Notes: generated from the letters alone by a model not told the origin. A stretch of 64,000 bases of DNA from Rhizobium sp. ACO-34A (GCA_002600635.1 CP021371.1:1925001-1989000), one strand, 5' to 3'; shown: positions 9,286 to 19,341, counted from the first letter of the stretch. Program-made: numbers and translations.

Positions 9286-9399
9286 AGATCAGGATGATTT
9301 TAGGCCCATAGGCCTAAGATCTGGATCCTGATCTGCATTTTAAGCAAGAGAGCGGGCTTTGAGCCGAAAACCGCTCACACTTTTCGGCATCCCGCTCTC
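9286..9399. repeat. RIME1-like palindromic intergenic repeat
   Basis: Two neighbouring palindromes occupy this gap. The first (9286-9334) has arms AGATCAGGAT/ATCCTGATCT around a TAGGCC-CATA-GGCCTA core. The second (about 9348-9398) has arms AGAGCGGG/CCCGCTCT with an inner GCCGAAAA/TTTTCGGC pair. Size, two-palindrome build and the CCGCTCACACTTTTCGGC segment fit the Rhizobium-specific intergenic mosaic element RIME1 as I remember it. It lies in the aroQ-dsbA gap and could form mRNA hairpins that limit read-through. Confidence 0.75.
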
Positions 9400-9468
9400 G
9401 CGGACAAACGACGGAGCGTTCCCGCGGAAATCACGGAATGTGAACGGAGAAGGCGGCTTTGATGCCCG

Positions 9469-10230
9469 TCAGCAGGTCGCCTTGCCGCAGGTGCGGACAT
9501 TGGCGAGCTTCTGTTCGATCGCTTCAGAGCCGATGGCGCCGAACACGGCCTCGTTGCCGACGATGTAGGACGGGGTGCCGGTGATGCCGAGGCTGGTGGC
9601 TAGCTGGTAGGCTTCCTTGACCTGGACATCATTCGGGCTGTCCTTCATCTTGGCGCGGATCTGGTCCTCGCTTACGCCGAGCGACGAAGCGACGTCGAGG
9701 GCGGCCTGTTCGTCGGCACGACCCTTGCCGCCCAGGAGTGCGCGGTGGAACTCGCCGTATTTCTCAGGCGCAATCTGGCGGAATGCGTAGGAAACCTTGT
9801 GGGCGGCAAGCGAATCGGGACCGAGGATCGGGAATTCCTTGAGCACGAAGCGCACGTTCTTATCCTCGGACAGGATCTTGTCCATGTCCGACAGGGCACG
9901 CTTGCAGTAACCGCAGTTGTAGTCGAAGAACTCGACGACGGTGACGTCACCTTTCGGATTACCAAGCGAAATGTCGTGTTCGGAGGAGAACAGCGCGTCC
10001 TTGTTGTCGCCGACGGCGGCCGATGCCTGCTGCTGGCGCGCGTCATATTGCTTCTTCTCGAGAGCGTCCTGCACCTCCAGCATGATTTCCGGATTGGCGA
10101 TCAGGTATTCCTTGATGAACGCGCCGATTTCCTTTTTCTGCGCGTCATCGAGCGCGAGTGCGGCGGTCGGCAGTATCGCCGGCAGGATGACGAGCGCCGT
10201 GGCGGCGAGCTTCCTGAACGTCAGGGTCAT
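9469..10230 (-). CDS. DsbA-family periplasmic thiol:disulfide oxidoreductase
   Basis: This is a 253-aa exported thioredoxin-fold protein. A signal peptide is clear (MTLTFRKLAATALVILPAILPTAALA). A helical N-terminal segment (about 30-85) precedes the thioredoxin fold with the active site CGYC in FFDYNCGYCKRAL. A helical insert follows, and then the cis-Pro loop TGTPSYIVG. The build resembles ScsC/BdbD/DsbG-like proteins of alphaproteobacteria, which oxidise or isomerise disulfides. The start at 10230 was chosen because the signal peptide begins there; the longer frame to 10329 adds an Arg-rich tail. Two more cysteines lie at the C-terminus (RTCGKATC). Confidence 0.9.
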   Translation of the reverse strand: MTLTFRKLAATALVILPAILPTAALALDDAQKKEIGAFIKEYLIANPEIMLEVQDALEKKQYDARQQQASAAVGDNKDALFSSEHDISLGNPKGDVTVVEFFDYNCGYCKRALSDMDKILSEDKNVRFVLKEFPILGPDSLAAHKVSYAFRQIAPEKYGEFHRALLGGKGRADEQAALDVASSLGVSEDQIRAKMKDSPNDVQVKEAYQLATSLGITGTPSYIVGNEAVFGAIGSEAIEQKLANVRTCGKATC

Positions 10231-10432
10231 GTCTTTCCTCTTGATCCTTTTCCGCCGAAGCGGTCTCTGGCTGTCAGAGCGCATTGTCGGTTGAGCGCTG
10301 CGTTGTGCAATAGCGTAGCGGCGGCCCATGGCAAGGGAAATCGGAAAAAGGGCCGCCAGGTCACGCTCTCGCCATTGTGAACACCGGAATAATACGGCAA
10401 ATGTCTGACGCCCAGAAGAAAGAGTTTAAGCC

Positions 10433-11590
10433 GTGGTTTCCATATCGAGACGCAGTGCAGTCGAACCCTTCCACGCCATGGATGTCCTTGCCGAAGCGAC
10501 CAAACGCCGTCAGGCGGGTGCGCCGGTGATTTCCATGGCCGTCGGCCAGCCCGGGCATCCGGCACCGCAGGCGGCGCTTGAGGCCGCTCGTGACGCGCTT
10601 GCCCATGGCCGCATCGGATATACGGACGCTCTCGGTCTTGTCGAACTCAGACAGAAGCTCGCAGGCTATTATAAAGATCGCCATGGCGTTTCGGTCGATC
10701 CCGCCCGGATCGCGGTGACCACGGGTTCCTCGGCTGGTTTCAACCTAGCCTTCCTGACGCTGTTCGATGCGGGCGATGCCGTGGCGATCGCAAGGCCCGG
10801 CTATCCCGCCTATCGGGCTATCCTTTCGGCCCTTGGCCTGAAGGTTGTGGAGGTTCCGGTCAATGCCGGGACGGGCTTCACCCTGACGCCGGAAAGCCTG
10901 GAAGCAGCCCAGTCGCAGGCTGGCGTGCGGCTGAAGGGCGTTCTGATTGCAAGCCCCGCCAACCCCACGGGCACGGTCACCAGCCGGGAGCAATTGCGCG
11001 CCGTCTACGACTATTGCAAGGGGCAGGGCATCAGCCTCATCTCCGACGAAATCTATCACGGCCTGACCTACGCGGGAGAAGATACGACCGCGCTCGAATT
11101 CGGCGACGATGCGGTCATCATCAATTCCTTCTCGAAATACTATTGCATGACCGGCTGGCGGATCGGCTGGATGGTTCTTCCCGAAGAGGCCGTGAGGCCG
11201 ATGGAATGTCTGGCGCAGAGCCTTTACATCTCCGCACCGGAGCTTTCGCAGGTCGCAGCGATTGCCGCCCTGGGGGCGGGAGAAGAACTGGAGCAATACA
11301 AGGCAAGCTGCGCGGCTAATCGCGAATTTCTGCTGAAGCGCCTGCCGCAACTCGGCATGCCCCTGTTGTCTCCGATGGATGGCGCCTTCTACGCCTATGT
11401 CGATGTGTCCCGCTTCACCAATGACAGCATGGCTTTCGCAAAGCGCATGCTGGCCGAGATCAATGTGGCGGCAACACCCGGCATGGATTTCGATCCTGTC
11501 GAAGGCCATCTTGCGCTGCGCATGTCCTATGCCGGAACCATGACGGAGATGTTCGAGGCGACGGATCGCATCGCCCGCTGGATCGCGTGA
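10433..11590 (+). CDS. Pyridoxal-phosphate-dependent aminotransferase, class I/II
   Basis: A 385-aa fold-type I aminotransferase. Marks are VGQPGHPAP near residue 38, GYTDALGLVELRQKLA, TTGSSAGFNLAF, ASPANPTGT, DEIYHGLTY (Asp binding the PLP ring nitrogen) and the Schiff-base lysine in SFSKYYCMTGWRIGW. The Arg binding the substrate carboxylate is in ALRMSYAG. The substrate is likely an amino or keto acid such as aspartate or an aromatic residue; the sequence does not settle it. The start is GTG at 10433 with an AGAAGAAAGAG purine tract upstream. It is divergent from the dsbA-like gene. Confidence 0.93.
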   Translation: MVSISRRSAVEPFHAMDVLAEATKRRQAGAPVISMAVGQPGHPAPQAALEAARDALAHGRIGYTDALGLVELRQKLAGYYKDRHGVSVDPARIAVTTGSSAGFNLAFLTLFDAGDAVAIARPGYPAYRAILSALGLKVVEVPVNAGTGFTLTPESLEAAQSQAGVRLKGVLIASPANPTGTVTSREQLRAVYDYCKGQGISLISDEIYHGLTYAGEDTTALEFGDDAVIINSFSKYYCMTGWRIGWMVLPEEAVRPMECLAQSLYISAPELSQVAAIAALGAGEELEQYKASCAANREFLLKRLPQLGMPLLSPMDGAFYAYVDVSRFTNDSMAFAKRMLAEINVAATPGMDFDPVEGHLALRMSYAGTMTEMFEATDRIARWIA

Positions 11591-11675
11591 AGGAATCCGT
11601 AAGCAACAGGTTGCGGCCATTTCCTGACTCATTTTCTGAACGGCGATTTCTCACCGTCTGATGTCCGAACAAAGA

Positions 11676-11705
11676 AAAGGCCCCGCATTGCGGGGCCTTT
11701 CTTGT
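11676..11705. terminator. Bidirectional terminator between the aminotransferase gene and rne
   Basis: AAAGGCCCCGC and GCGGGGCCTTT form an 11-bp perfect stem with an ATT loop. The A/T arms give a T-run in both directions, suiting the two converging genes. Confidence 0.85.
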
Positions 11706-11730
11706 TTCAGGTTCGGTAGGCAGTGCCAGC

Positions 11731-14610
11731 TCAGAAGAAGCCGCGCTTCTGCCACCAGCCACCCTTTTTCGGCTTGGTCGGCTCGTCACCTTCTTCGGAC
11801 GTCTTGTTGGAGGTCACGACCGGTTCGGAGGAGGTCACGTTCGAGCCGCGGTTGGCGCGTGCGGGCTTTGCCTCTTCGGTGTCATTCACTGTAGGCTCGA
11901 CCGTTTCCTCGACGGCGACGCTTGCAACAGCTTCCTGTTCCTCGACGATTTCCGGAAGGGGAGCCGGCATCTCTTCTGCGACGACGGGTTCCTCGACCGG
12001 CGATGCGGCGACCTTGGGCTTGCGGCTCCGGCGCGGCTTCGGCGCGACCGGCTCTTCGGCGGATTCGATGGCAGCCTGTGCGGCGGGCTCTTCTGCGGCG
12101 TTCTGCTCGGCGATGACCTCGATCAGAGCGGCTTCGGTGTCGGAGTCGTCAACCTCGCTCTCGCCTTCACCCTCATCATCGCCGGAAGCTTCGGCGTTTT
12201 CTGCGCCTTCTTCACCCGGACGGTTGCGACGTCCGCCGCGCTTTCCGCGACGACGACGCTTGCGCTTCTGGCTATCGTCACCCGATGCTTCGCCGTCAGC
12301 TTCAACTGCTTCTGCCGCGCCTTCTTCATCACCTTCGCCATCGATGTCTTCGGCGTCGTCGGACATGCCTTCTTCATCGCCATCGGCTGTGGCGGAAGCA
12401 TTGCCCTGTCCCTGGCCATTCTTGTTGCGACGGCGACGACGGCGCTTGCGCTTGCGGTTGCCTTGTTCCTCGCCATTGCTGCTGGCCGCGGACTGGGCAG
12501 CCGGTGCGGCTGCTACTGCAATGACTTCCTCTTCTTCTTCCTCATCCTCTAGCTCAGGAACGTAGTCGTCCTCTTCCGGCTCGGGCAGAAGCTGCATCAG
12601 GCTCTCGATCTTCACCGGATTGGCGACTGCCTCGCCCCGGTCGATGGCGAAATGCTGATGGCCGACCGACTCGTCGGAGTCGATGGTGATCGTCACCCCG
12701 AAGCGGCGTTCGTAATCGACGATCGTGCCGCGCTTCTGGTTGAGCAGGTAAAGAGCCGTCTCCGGCGTGGAGCGCACGGTGATGTCGTGCAGCGTGCTCT
12801 TGAGCAGGAATTCCTCGATGCCGCGCAGGACATGCAGGGCAACGGAGGACTGCGAACGGATGAGACCCGTGCCACCGCAATGTGGGCAAAGCTGCGTCGT
12901 CGATTCCAGAACCGAGGCGCGAATGCGTTGGCGCGACATTTCGAGCAGGCCGAAATGCGAGATCCGGCCGACCTGGATGCGGGCGCGGTCGTTCTTCAGG
13001 CAATCCTTAAGCTTCTTCTCGACGGCGCGGTTGTTGCGCTTTTCTTCCATGTCGATGAAGTCGATGACGATCAGGCCGGCAAGGTCGCGCAGGCGCAGCT
13101 GGCGCGCAACTTCTTCCGCTGCTTCAAGATTCGTCTGCAAGGCCGTGTCTTCGATCGAGTATTCCCGGGTCGAGCGACCCGAGTTGACGTCGATCGCAAC
13201 CAGCGCTTCCGTCTGGTTGATGATGATGTAGCCGCCGGACTTCAGCGTTACCTGCGGCTGCAGCATGCGGTCGAGCTGCGCCTCGATGCCGGAACGCGAG
13301 AAGATCGGGTGAAGATCGCGATAAGGCTGAACCACCTTGGCGTGGCTCGGCATCAGCATCTTCATGAAGTCCTTCGCTTCGCGATAGCCTTCCTCGCCGG
13401 CGACGATAACTTCGCTGATGTCCTTGTTATAAAGGTCACGGATCGAGCGCTTGATCAGCGAGCCTTCCTCGTAGACGAGGCAGGGGGCGGTGGAGTTCAG
13501 CGTCAGCGTGCGGACGTTTTCCCACAGGCGCATCAGGTATTCGAAGTCGCGCTTGATCTCGACCTTGGTGCGGTTGGCGCCGGCGGTGCGCAGGATGACG
13601 CCCATGCCCTGCGGCACTTCGAGACCGCGGGCGATTTCCTTCAGGCGCTTGCGGTCCTGCGGATTGGTGATCTTGCGGGAAATGCCGCCGCCACGCGCGG
13701 TGTTCGGCATCAGAACCGAGTAACGGCCGGCGAGCGACAGGTAGGTGGTCAGGGCTGCGCCCTTGTTGCCGCGCTCTTCCTTGGCGACCTGAACCAGCAG
13801 GATCTGCCGGCGCTTGATCACTTCCTGGATGCGGTACTGCTTGCGGGGCTTGCGTACGATCCGGTCCGGAACCTCTTCCATGGCGTCTTCGGCGCCAACG
13901 GATTCGATCTCTTCCTTCTCTTCGACGTGATCGTCGTCGTCATCTTCGAAATCGTCATCACGGCCGCGGCGTCCGTCGGCATCCTCGGAAATTTCGTCCA
14001 TGTCGACCATGGCCGCCATGGTGTCGCTGCCGCCTTCGTCTTCGGACGAGGCTTCTGCAGCCTGCACTTCCGGTTCGGTGGTCTTCTTGGCGCGCGGCTT
14101 GCGAACGCGCTTCGGCTTTGCCTTGGTTTCGGGCGCTTCCTCGGCAACGGTTTCCGCCGCAACTTCTTCCGTCTTGATTTCGGGCTGTTCGTCCTCGGCC
14201 GCCGTAACGGCCTCTATCGTCTCGATGACGGATACAATGCCGGTATCGGGCTGATCCTGGGTGGAGAGGTCGACCGGAGCGGGTTGCGGCTCGTCGCCTT
14301 CGACGTCGTTTTCCTTGCGGTGTTCTTCCGCTTCTGCATGCAGCAGCGCCTGCCGGTCGGCAAGCGGGATCTGGTAGTAGTCGGGATGGATTTCGGCGAA
14401 GGCCAGGAAGCCGTGGCGGTTGCCGCCGTAGTCGACAAAGGCCGCCTGGAGCGAGGGTTCGACCCGGGTCACCTTGGCGAGATAGATATTGCCTCTGATC
14501 TGCTTCTTGTGCTGCGATTCGAAATCGAATTCTTCGATGCGGTTACCGCGTACGACAACTACGCGCGTCTCTTCTTCGTGAGACGCGTCTATCAGCATTT
14601 TGTCTGCCAT
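11731..14610 (-). CDS. rne: Ribonuclease E
   Basis: RNase E (959 aa) is the main endonuclease of mRNA decay and 5S/tRNA processing and the scaffold of the degradosome. The S1 domain starts near residue 36 (GNIYLAKVTRVEPSLQAAFVDYGGNRHGFLAF). It is split by a long acidic/lysine-rich insertion (about 95-250). Then come the 5'-sensor and RNase H-like parts and the DNase I-like catalytic site with D474 (VAIDVNSG) and D517 (VIDFIDM). The Zn-link cysteines C575/C578 (CPHC) follow. The tail (about 690-959) is a low-complexity scaffold with RKRKRRRRRR and GKRGGRRNR RNA-binding patches between acidic runs. It is transcribed divergently from the amidase gene. Acidic insertions in S1 are known in alphaproteobacterial RNase E. 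Confidence 0.98.
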   Translation of the reverse strand: MADKMLIDASHEEETRVVVVRGNRIEEFDFESQHKKQIRGNIYLAKVTRVEPSLQAAFVDYGGNRHGFLAFAEIHPDYYQIPLADRQALLHAEAEEHRKENDVEGDEPQPAPVDLSTQDQPDTGIVSVIETIEAVTAAEDEQPEIKTEEVAAETVAEEAPETKAKPKRVRKPRAKKTTEPEVQAAEASSEDEGGSDTMAAMVDMDEISEDADGRRGRDDDFEDDDDDHVEEKEEIESVGAEDAMEEVPDRIVRKPRKQYRIQEVIKRRQILLVQVAKEERGNKGAALTTYLSLAGRYSVLMPNTARGGGISRKITNPQDRKRLKEIARGLEVPQGMGVILRTAGANRTKVEIKRDFEYLMRLWENVRTLTLNSTAPCLVYEEGSLIKRSIRDLYNKDISEVIVAGEEGYREAKDFMKMLMPSHAKVVQPYRDLHPIFSRSGIEAQLDRMLQPQVTLKSGGYIIINQTEALVAIDVNSGRSTREYSIEDTALQTNLEAAEEVARQLRLRDLAGLIVIDFIDMEEKRNNRAVEKKLKDCLKNDRARIQVGRISHFGLLEMSRQRIRASVLESTTQLCPHCGGTGLIRSQSSVALHVLRGIEEFLLKSTLHDITVRSTPETALYLLNQKRGTIVDYERRFGVTITIDSDESVGHQHFAIDRGEAVANPVKIESLMQLLPEPEEDDYVPELEDEEEEEEVIAVAAAPAAQSAASSNGEEQGNRKRKRRRRRRNKNGQGQGNASATADGDEEGMSDDAEDIDGEGDEEGAAEAVEADGEASGDDSQKRKRRRRGKRGGRRNRPGEEGAENAEASGDDEGEGESEVDDSDTEAALIEVIAEQNAAEEPAAQAAIESAEEPVAPKPRRSRKPKVAASPVEEPVVAEEMPAPLPEIVEEQEAVASVAVEETVEPTVNDTEEAKPARANRGSNVTSSEPVVTSNKTSEEGDEPTKPKKGGWWQKRGFF

Positions 14611-15290
14611 TTAAGCTGTGCTCCTCGGCGCTGCCGAAAAGGAGATCACCCGCTCGCTGTACTATGGTGCGGATGGTGCTTTGCGGGCTTGGCGCCGGAT
14701 ATATAGGTCTCCGTCCGGAGGAGTGTGCTGCCAGCAATCGAACGGGATTCGGGAGACTGAAGTGTCCCGGCTCGCCCAATTTGTTCAATCCCTGCTGCAA
14801 CGACATTAATGACCGAACGAAAACGACAATGACATAGGTCCCTCAGGACCCGATGAGTGCTCTGTTGAAGAGCTTTTGGTGGAAGCCACCTGTTACAAGT
14901 TCCGGCCGGGCCGGCGTGATAAACCAGTTTCAGGACAAAAGTGCAGAAACGGCGGATGAATGTCCGTCTAACCGGGCGCCAAGTCCTTGTAAGGTTGGCA
15001 GCCGCTGCGGCGATTCTATCCCGTGGGCACTTTTAACCCTCATGTGCGTTGTATGTTTTCTCTGTCACAATAGCAAGGGGAAACGAATTTATGCCATAAT
15101 ATCGATTGATTAGCGGGCAAGACTGCGCCGCGGTCGATTCATCGTCCGGACGCGGCAGCGTGCATTGCTGGGGACAATGCTGGCATGGCATCCGTGGTCC
15201 GGTTGAACACCGGCTGAAAATGATGGTTTACAGGATTGCAGCGGATCGCAGCGGCACGGCGATCCCTTGCGATCGTAACGGGGAAACGGA
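14611..15290. other. rne / amidase divergent intergenic region (680 bases)
   Basis: This gap must carry the rne promoter and 5' leader (minus strand) and the amidase promoter (plus strand). I cannot fix either with confidence. By analogy, rne leaders in other proteobacteria are long and let RNase E control its own mRNA. A plus-strand ORF (14853-15113) has no convincing start signal or domain and is not called. A CGGCGGA...TCCGTCTAACCG stretch near 14950 can form weak hairpins only. Confidence 0.5.
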
Positions 15291-16562
15291 TTGTCTGTCA
15301 TTCGAAGCTTTGCGGGCCGGGTTCTGCCCAATGCTGGTCCATCATGGGCCGCACGGCTTCTGGCCGTATCCATGCTGATTGTCATCCCAGCGACGGAAGT
15401 GACAGCGGTGCAGGCCGAGCAGGAAGGCCCCTTGCTCGCCTATTCGGCGCGCATTGCCGGTGACCGCGCTCGCACTCGCATCGTCATCGATTTCGACCGC
15501 AAGCCCGATGTCGAGGTGCGCTATATGGCGAAGCCGGACCGCATCGTGGTCGACATGCCGGCAACCGCTTTCACCTTTCCGAATGCCGACCTGAAGCCGA
15601 CCGGTCTGTTCAAGGAAATCCGTTTCGGGGCGATGGATGCCAATTCGGCTCGTCTCGTGCTGACCGCTGAGCGTCCCGCAAAACTTGTGTCTGCCGAGGT
15701 CAAGGAAGACGAGGGCGGCAACGGTTATCGTCTGGTGCTGGATGCCGAGATGGTGTCGCAGCCGGATTTCGATACGCTCGTCGCCACCCAGACCTGGGGC
15801 GGGGGAGCGTCCGCGACCGTCGATCTGCGCGGCGATCGCATCGCGACTGTCGATCCGGCCAAGGATGACGAATTCGTGATCGCGATTGATGCTGGCCATG
15901 GCGGCATCGATGCAGGTGCGGCCGGTGCGGAAACCAAGACGCCTGAAAAGGAAATCACGCTCGCCTTTGCCAGGGCATTGGCCGAGCGTCTGAAGAATGA
16001 AAAGGGAATCAAGGCGTTCCTGACGAGGGAAGGAGACGAGTTTCTCTCTCTCTCCGAGCGCGTGACCATCGCCCGTCAGCATCGGGCCGATCTCCTGATC
16101 TCCTTCCATGCCGATACCCTGCGCCAGAGCGGTATCCGGGGCGCAACCGTCTATACGATCTCCGACACCGCATCGGACCACATGGCCGCCGATCTTGCAG
16201 AGCGCGAAAACCTCTCGGATGCCGTCGCTGGCGTCGATCTGACGAGCGAACCGACCGAAGTCACCGACATTCTGCTAGACCTGACCCGGCGCGAAACGCA
16301 GGCCTTTTCCGTATCCATGGCGGATGCGGTGATCGGCTCCTTCAATGGACAGGTGCAGCTGATCAACAATCCGCACCGCTCGGCCGGTTTCAGGGTTTTG
16401 CAGGCTCATGACGTGCCCTCGATCCTGCTGGAACTCGGGTTCCTGTCCAACAAGGACGACGAGAAACTGCTGCTCGACCCCCAGTGGCGGGAAAAGATCG
16501 CATCGCTGCTCGCCGATGCCATAAAGCGCTATCGTTCTCCGGTCGTTGCGAAGGGCGGATAG
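15291..16562 (+). CDS. amiC: N-acetylmuramoyl-L-alanine amidase with AMIN domain
   Basis: This is a periplasmic zinc amidase (423 aa) that cuts the amide bond between MurNAc and the peptide stem, used in daughter-cell separation. A long signal region ends near residue 43 (AEQEG). An AMIN domain (about 50-150; ARTRIVIDFDRKPDVEVRYM, RIVVDMP) targets the septum. The Amidase_3 domain (about 195-412) has Zn ligands at H203 (DAGHGG), the E in PEKEITL and the H in ISFHADT, with the catalytic Glu in LLELGFLSN. Start: an in-frame stop at 15276 leaves TTG 15291 as the first good start. mrcA follows, as in other alphaproteobacteria. Confidence 0.93.
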   Translation: MSVIRSFAGRVLPNAGPSWAARLLAVSMLIVIPATEVTAVQAEQEGPLLAYSARIAGDRARTRIVIDFDRKPDVEVRYMAKPDRIVVDMPATAFTFPNADLKPTGLFKEIRFGAMDANSARLVLTAERPAKLVSAEVKEDEGGNGYRLVLDAEMVSQPDFDTLVATQTWGGGASATVDLRGDRIATVDPAKDDEFVIAIDAGHGGIDAGAAGAETKTPEKEITLAFARALAERLKNEKGIKAFLTREGDEFLSLSERVTIARQHRADLLISFHADTLRQSGIRGATVYTISDTASDHMAADLAERENLSDAVAGVDLTSEPTEVTDILLDLTRRETQAFSVSMADAVIGSFNGQVQLINNPHRSAGFRVLQAHDVPSILLELGFLSNKDDEKLLLDPQWREKIASLLADAIKRYRSPVVAKGG

Positions 16563-16782
16563 CCGGGTACCGGCCTGTGGGTGAAATGAGGGAAGCCGCT
16601 GGTGGCCCTATTTTCCTCACAATCCGGCCGTTACTCCGAAATGAAGCGGTTGATGCTTTGATGCATTGGAATCAATGCTTGCCGCCGCGTCTTGCCAAGC
16701 AGGGCCTGACGTGCAAAACGCCACGGTATGTGCGATGCTTGCCATTGCGCGCCAAACCGAAAGCCATCGCGGTAGCTCGAAT

Positions 16783-19238
16783 ATGATCAGACTGATTGGA
16801 TATTTCTTCGGATTGGCATCCGTTCTCGCCTTGGGCGTCGCGGTTGTCGCTGCCGTCTATCTGGCCGGCGTAACGAAGGATCTTCCCGACTATGAAGTTC
16901 TGGCGAGCTATGCGCCGCCGGTGACCACGCGATTCCACGCCGGCAACGGCGCGTTGATGGCGGAATATGCGCGCGAGCGCCGCCTGTTCCTGCCGATCCA
17001 GGCTATTCCGGACCGCGTGAAGGCTGCTTTCCTTTCTGCCGAAGACAAGAACTTCTACAATCACCCAGGCGTCGATGTTTACGGTCTCGGCCGTGCCGTC
17101 CTGGTCAACCTGCAGAACTTCGGCTCGGGTCGTCGCCCGGTCGGCGCTTCGACGATCACCCAGCAGGTGGCGAAAAACTTCCTCCTCTCGGCTGACCAGA
17201 CGATGGACCGCAAGGTAAAGGAAGCCATTCTCTCCTTCCGCATCGAGCAGACCTATTCCAAGGACAAGATCCTCGAACTCTATCTGAACGAGATCTTCTT
17301 CGGCATGAATGCCTACGGCATCGCCGGCGCCGCTCTGACCTATTTCGACAAGTCGGTGACGGAACTGACGATCGCCGAGACCGCCTATCTCGCTTCGTTG
17401 CCCAAGGGACCGTCCAACTATCATCCCTTCCGTCATGCCGAAGCCGCTCTGGAGCGCCGCAACTGGGTCATCGACCGTATGGTCGAAAACGGTTTCGTTG
17501 CCCATGACGAAGGCGAGGAGGCCAAGAAGCAGCCGCTTGGCGTGACGCTTCGCCGTTCCGGCTCCTACCTCTTCGCGTCGGACTACTTCTCCGAAGAGGT
17601 TCGTCGCCAGATCATCGAGAAGTATGGCGACAAGGCGCTTTATGAAGGCGGTCTCTCTGTTCGCACCTCGCTTGATCCGAATATCCAGATCGCGGCCCGC
17701 AAGGCTCTTCAGGACGGCTTGATTACCTATGATGAGCGTCGCGGCTATCGCGGCCCGATCAAGAACATCGGCGTTGGCGGTGACTGGGGTGTGGAGCTTG
17801 GCAAGGTCGATGGCCTCAGCGATGTTCCCGAATGGAAGATCGCGGTGGTGCTGGATACTTCTGCCAGCCAGGTCGATATCGGTCTTCAGCCCCCAAGGGT
17901 GGTGACGGCAAGGTTGGTGCTGAGCGTCAGACCGGCCGCATCGCTGCTGGCGACATGGATTGGGCCTACCGTTCCGCTTCCAGCGATCGCAAGTCGGCAA
18001 AATCACCCGAAGGTGTCTTCAAGCCGGGCGACGTCATTTATGTTCAGGCTCTCGGCGATTCCAAGCCGGGAAGCTATCGCCTGCGCCAGCCGCCCAAGGT
18101 TCAGGGTGGTCTCGTCGCCATGGATCCCCATACCGGCCGCGTGCTCGCCATGGTCGGCGGCTTCTCCTACGCCCAGTCGGAGTTCAACCGCGCAACCCAG
18201 GCCATGCGCCAGCCGGGCTCCTCCTTCAAGCCCTTCGTCTACGCAGCCGCGCTCGACAACGGCTATACCCCGGCTTCCGTTATTCTCGATGCACCGGTGG
18301 AGTTCGTTTCGGGCGGCCAGGTCTGGAGACCGCAGAACTATGGCGGCGGTTCGGCCGGCCCTTCGACATTGCGCCTCGGCATCGAGAAGTCGCGCAACCT
18401 GATGACGGTTCGCCTTGCGAACGACATGGGCATGAACCTTGTCGCCGAATATGCGGAACGCTTCGGGATCTACGACAAGATGAACCCGGTTCTTGCGATG
18501 TCGCTCGGTTCCGGCGAAACGACCGTTCTACGTATGGTTTCGGCCTATGCAGTGCTCGCCAACGGCGGCAAGCAGATCCGGCCGACCCTGATCGACCGTA
18601 TTCAGGACCGCTATGGCAAGACGATCTTCCGTCATGAAGAACGCACCTGCGAGGGTTGCAACGCCGATGAATGGCAGGGTCAGGAAGAGCCGAACGTGAT
18701 CGATAACCGCGAACAGGTTCTCGATCCGATGACCGCCTACCAGATCACCTCGATCATGGAAGGCGTTATCCAGCGTGGTACCGCCGCCGGCAAGGTGAAG
18801 CTCGATCGTCCCGTCGCCGGCAAGACCGGCACGACCAACGACGAAAAGGACGCCTGGTTCGTCGGTTATACTCCGGATCTCGTCGCCGGCCTTTATGTCG
18901 GCATGGACAACCCGACCCCGCTCGGTCGCGGTGCGACCGGTGGTTCGATGTCGGCTCCGATCTTCAACGAGTTCATGCAGGCGGCTGTCGTCGGCACGCC
19001 GCCGGGCATGTTCCATATTCCGGAGGGCATGAGCCTTATCCCGATCAACCGGAAGACCGGCATGCTCGCGGCAGAAGGCGACCCCGATACGATCGTCGAG
19101 GCCTTCAAGCCCGGTACAGGCCCGGCCGACAGCTTCTCGGTCATCGGCATGGATGGATATGCGGCGCCGGAAGAAATTCTCAGGGATTCGCCGCAGGCCA
19201 ATCAGGCCGTGACATCCGGTGCCGGCGGCCTTTTCTGA
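16783..19238 (+). CDS. mrcA: Penicillin-binding protein 1A, with an apparent single-base frameshift
   Basis: This is a bifunctional class A PBP that polymerises glycan and cross-links peptides. Frame 1 (from ATG 16783) carries the membrane anchor and the transglycosylase domain: EDKNFYNHPGVD, GASTITQQVAKNF, RKVKEAILSFRIEQ, ELYLNEIFFG. The reading then breaks in the C-run at 17890-17894, near GLQP. The other frame continues with SxxK (SSFK in QPGSSFKPF), SRN and KTGT in AGKTGTTND, and ends at 19238. One missing C (CCCCC where CCCCCC would read through) restores a full ~818-aa PBP1A. Every catalytic motif is present, so a base-calling error or a very recent mutation is likely. Frame 1 alone ends uselessly at 18402. 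Confidence 0.92.
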
Positions 19239-19265
19239 TCCGCTTCTGAAATCCTGAATGCTGCC

Positions 19266-19292
19266 GGCCGCCCCTTTACATCGGGGGCGGCC
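19266..19292 (+). terminator. Stem-loop after mrcA
   Basis: GGCCGCCCC and GGGGCGGCC form a 9-bp stem after the mrcA stop. No T-run follows, so termination is only presumed. Confidence 0.45.
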
Positions 19293-19341
19293 GACACTAT
19301 TCACCCCCTCAGCAATTCGATCCGAGGTGAAATCAAGCGAA

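Noticed and set aside
12652..14706. 684-aa plus-strand frame opposite rne
   Set aside because: Antisense shadow of the RNase E catalytic and acidic parts; no ribosome-binding site or protein family.
14853..15113. 86-aa ORF in the rne/amidase gap
   Set aside because: No Shine-Dalgarno, mixed composition, no domain; the region is better explained as leader and promoters.
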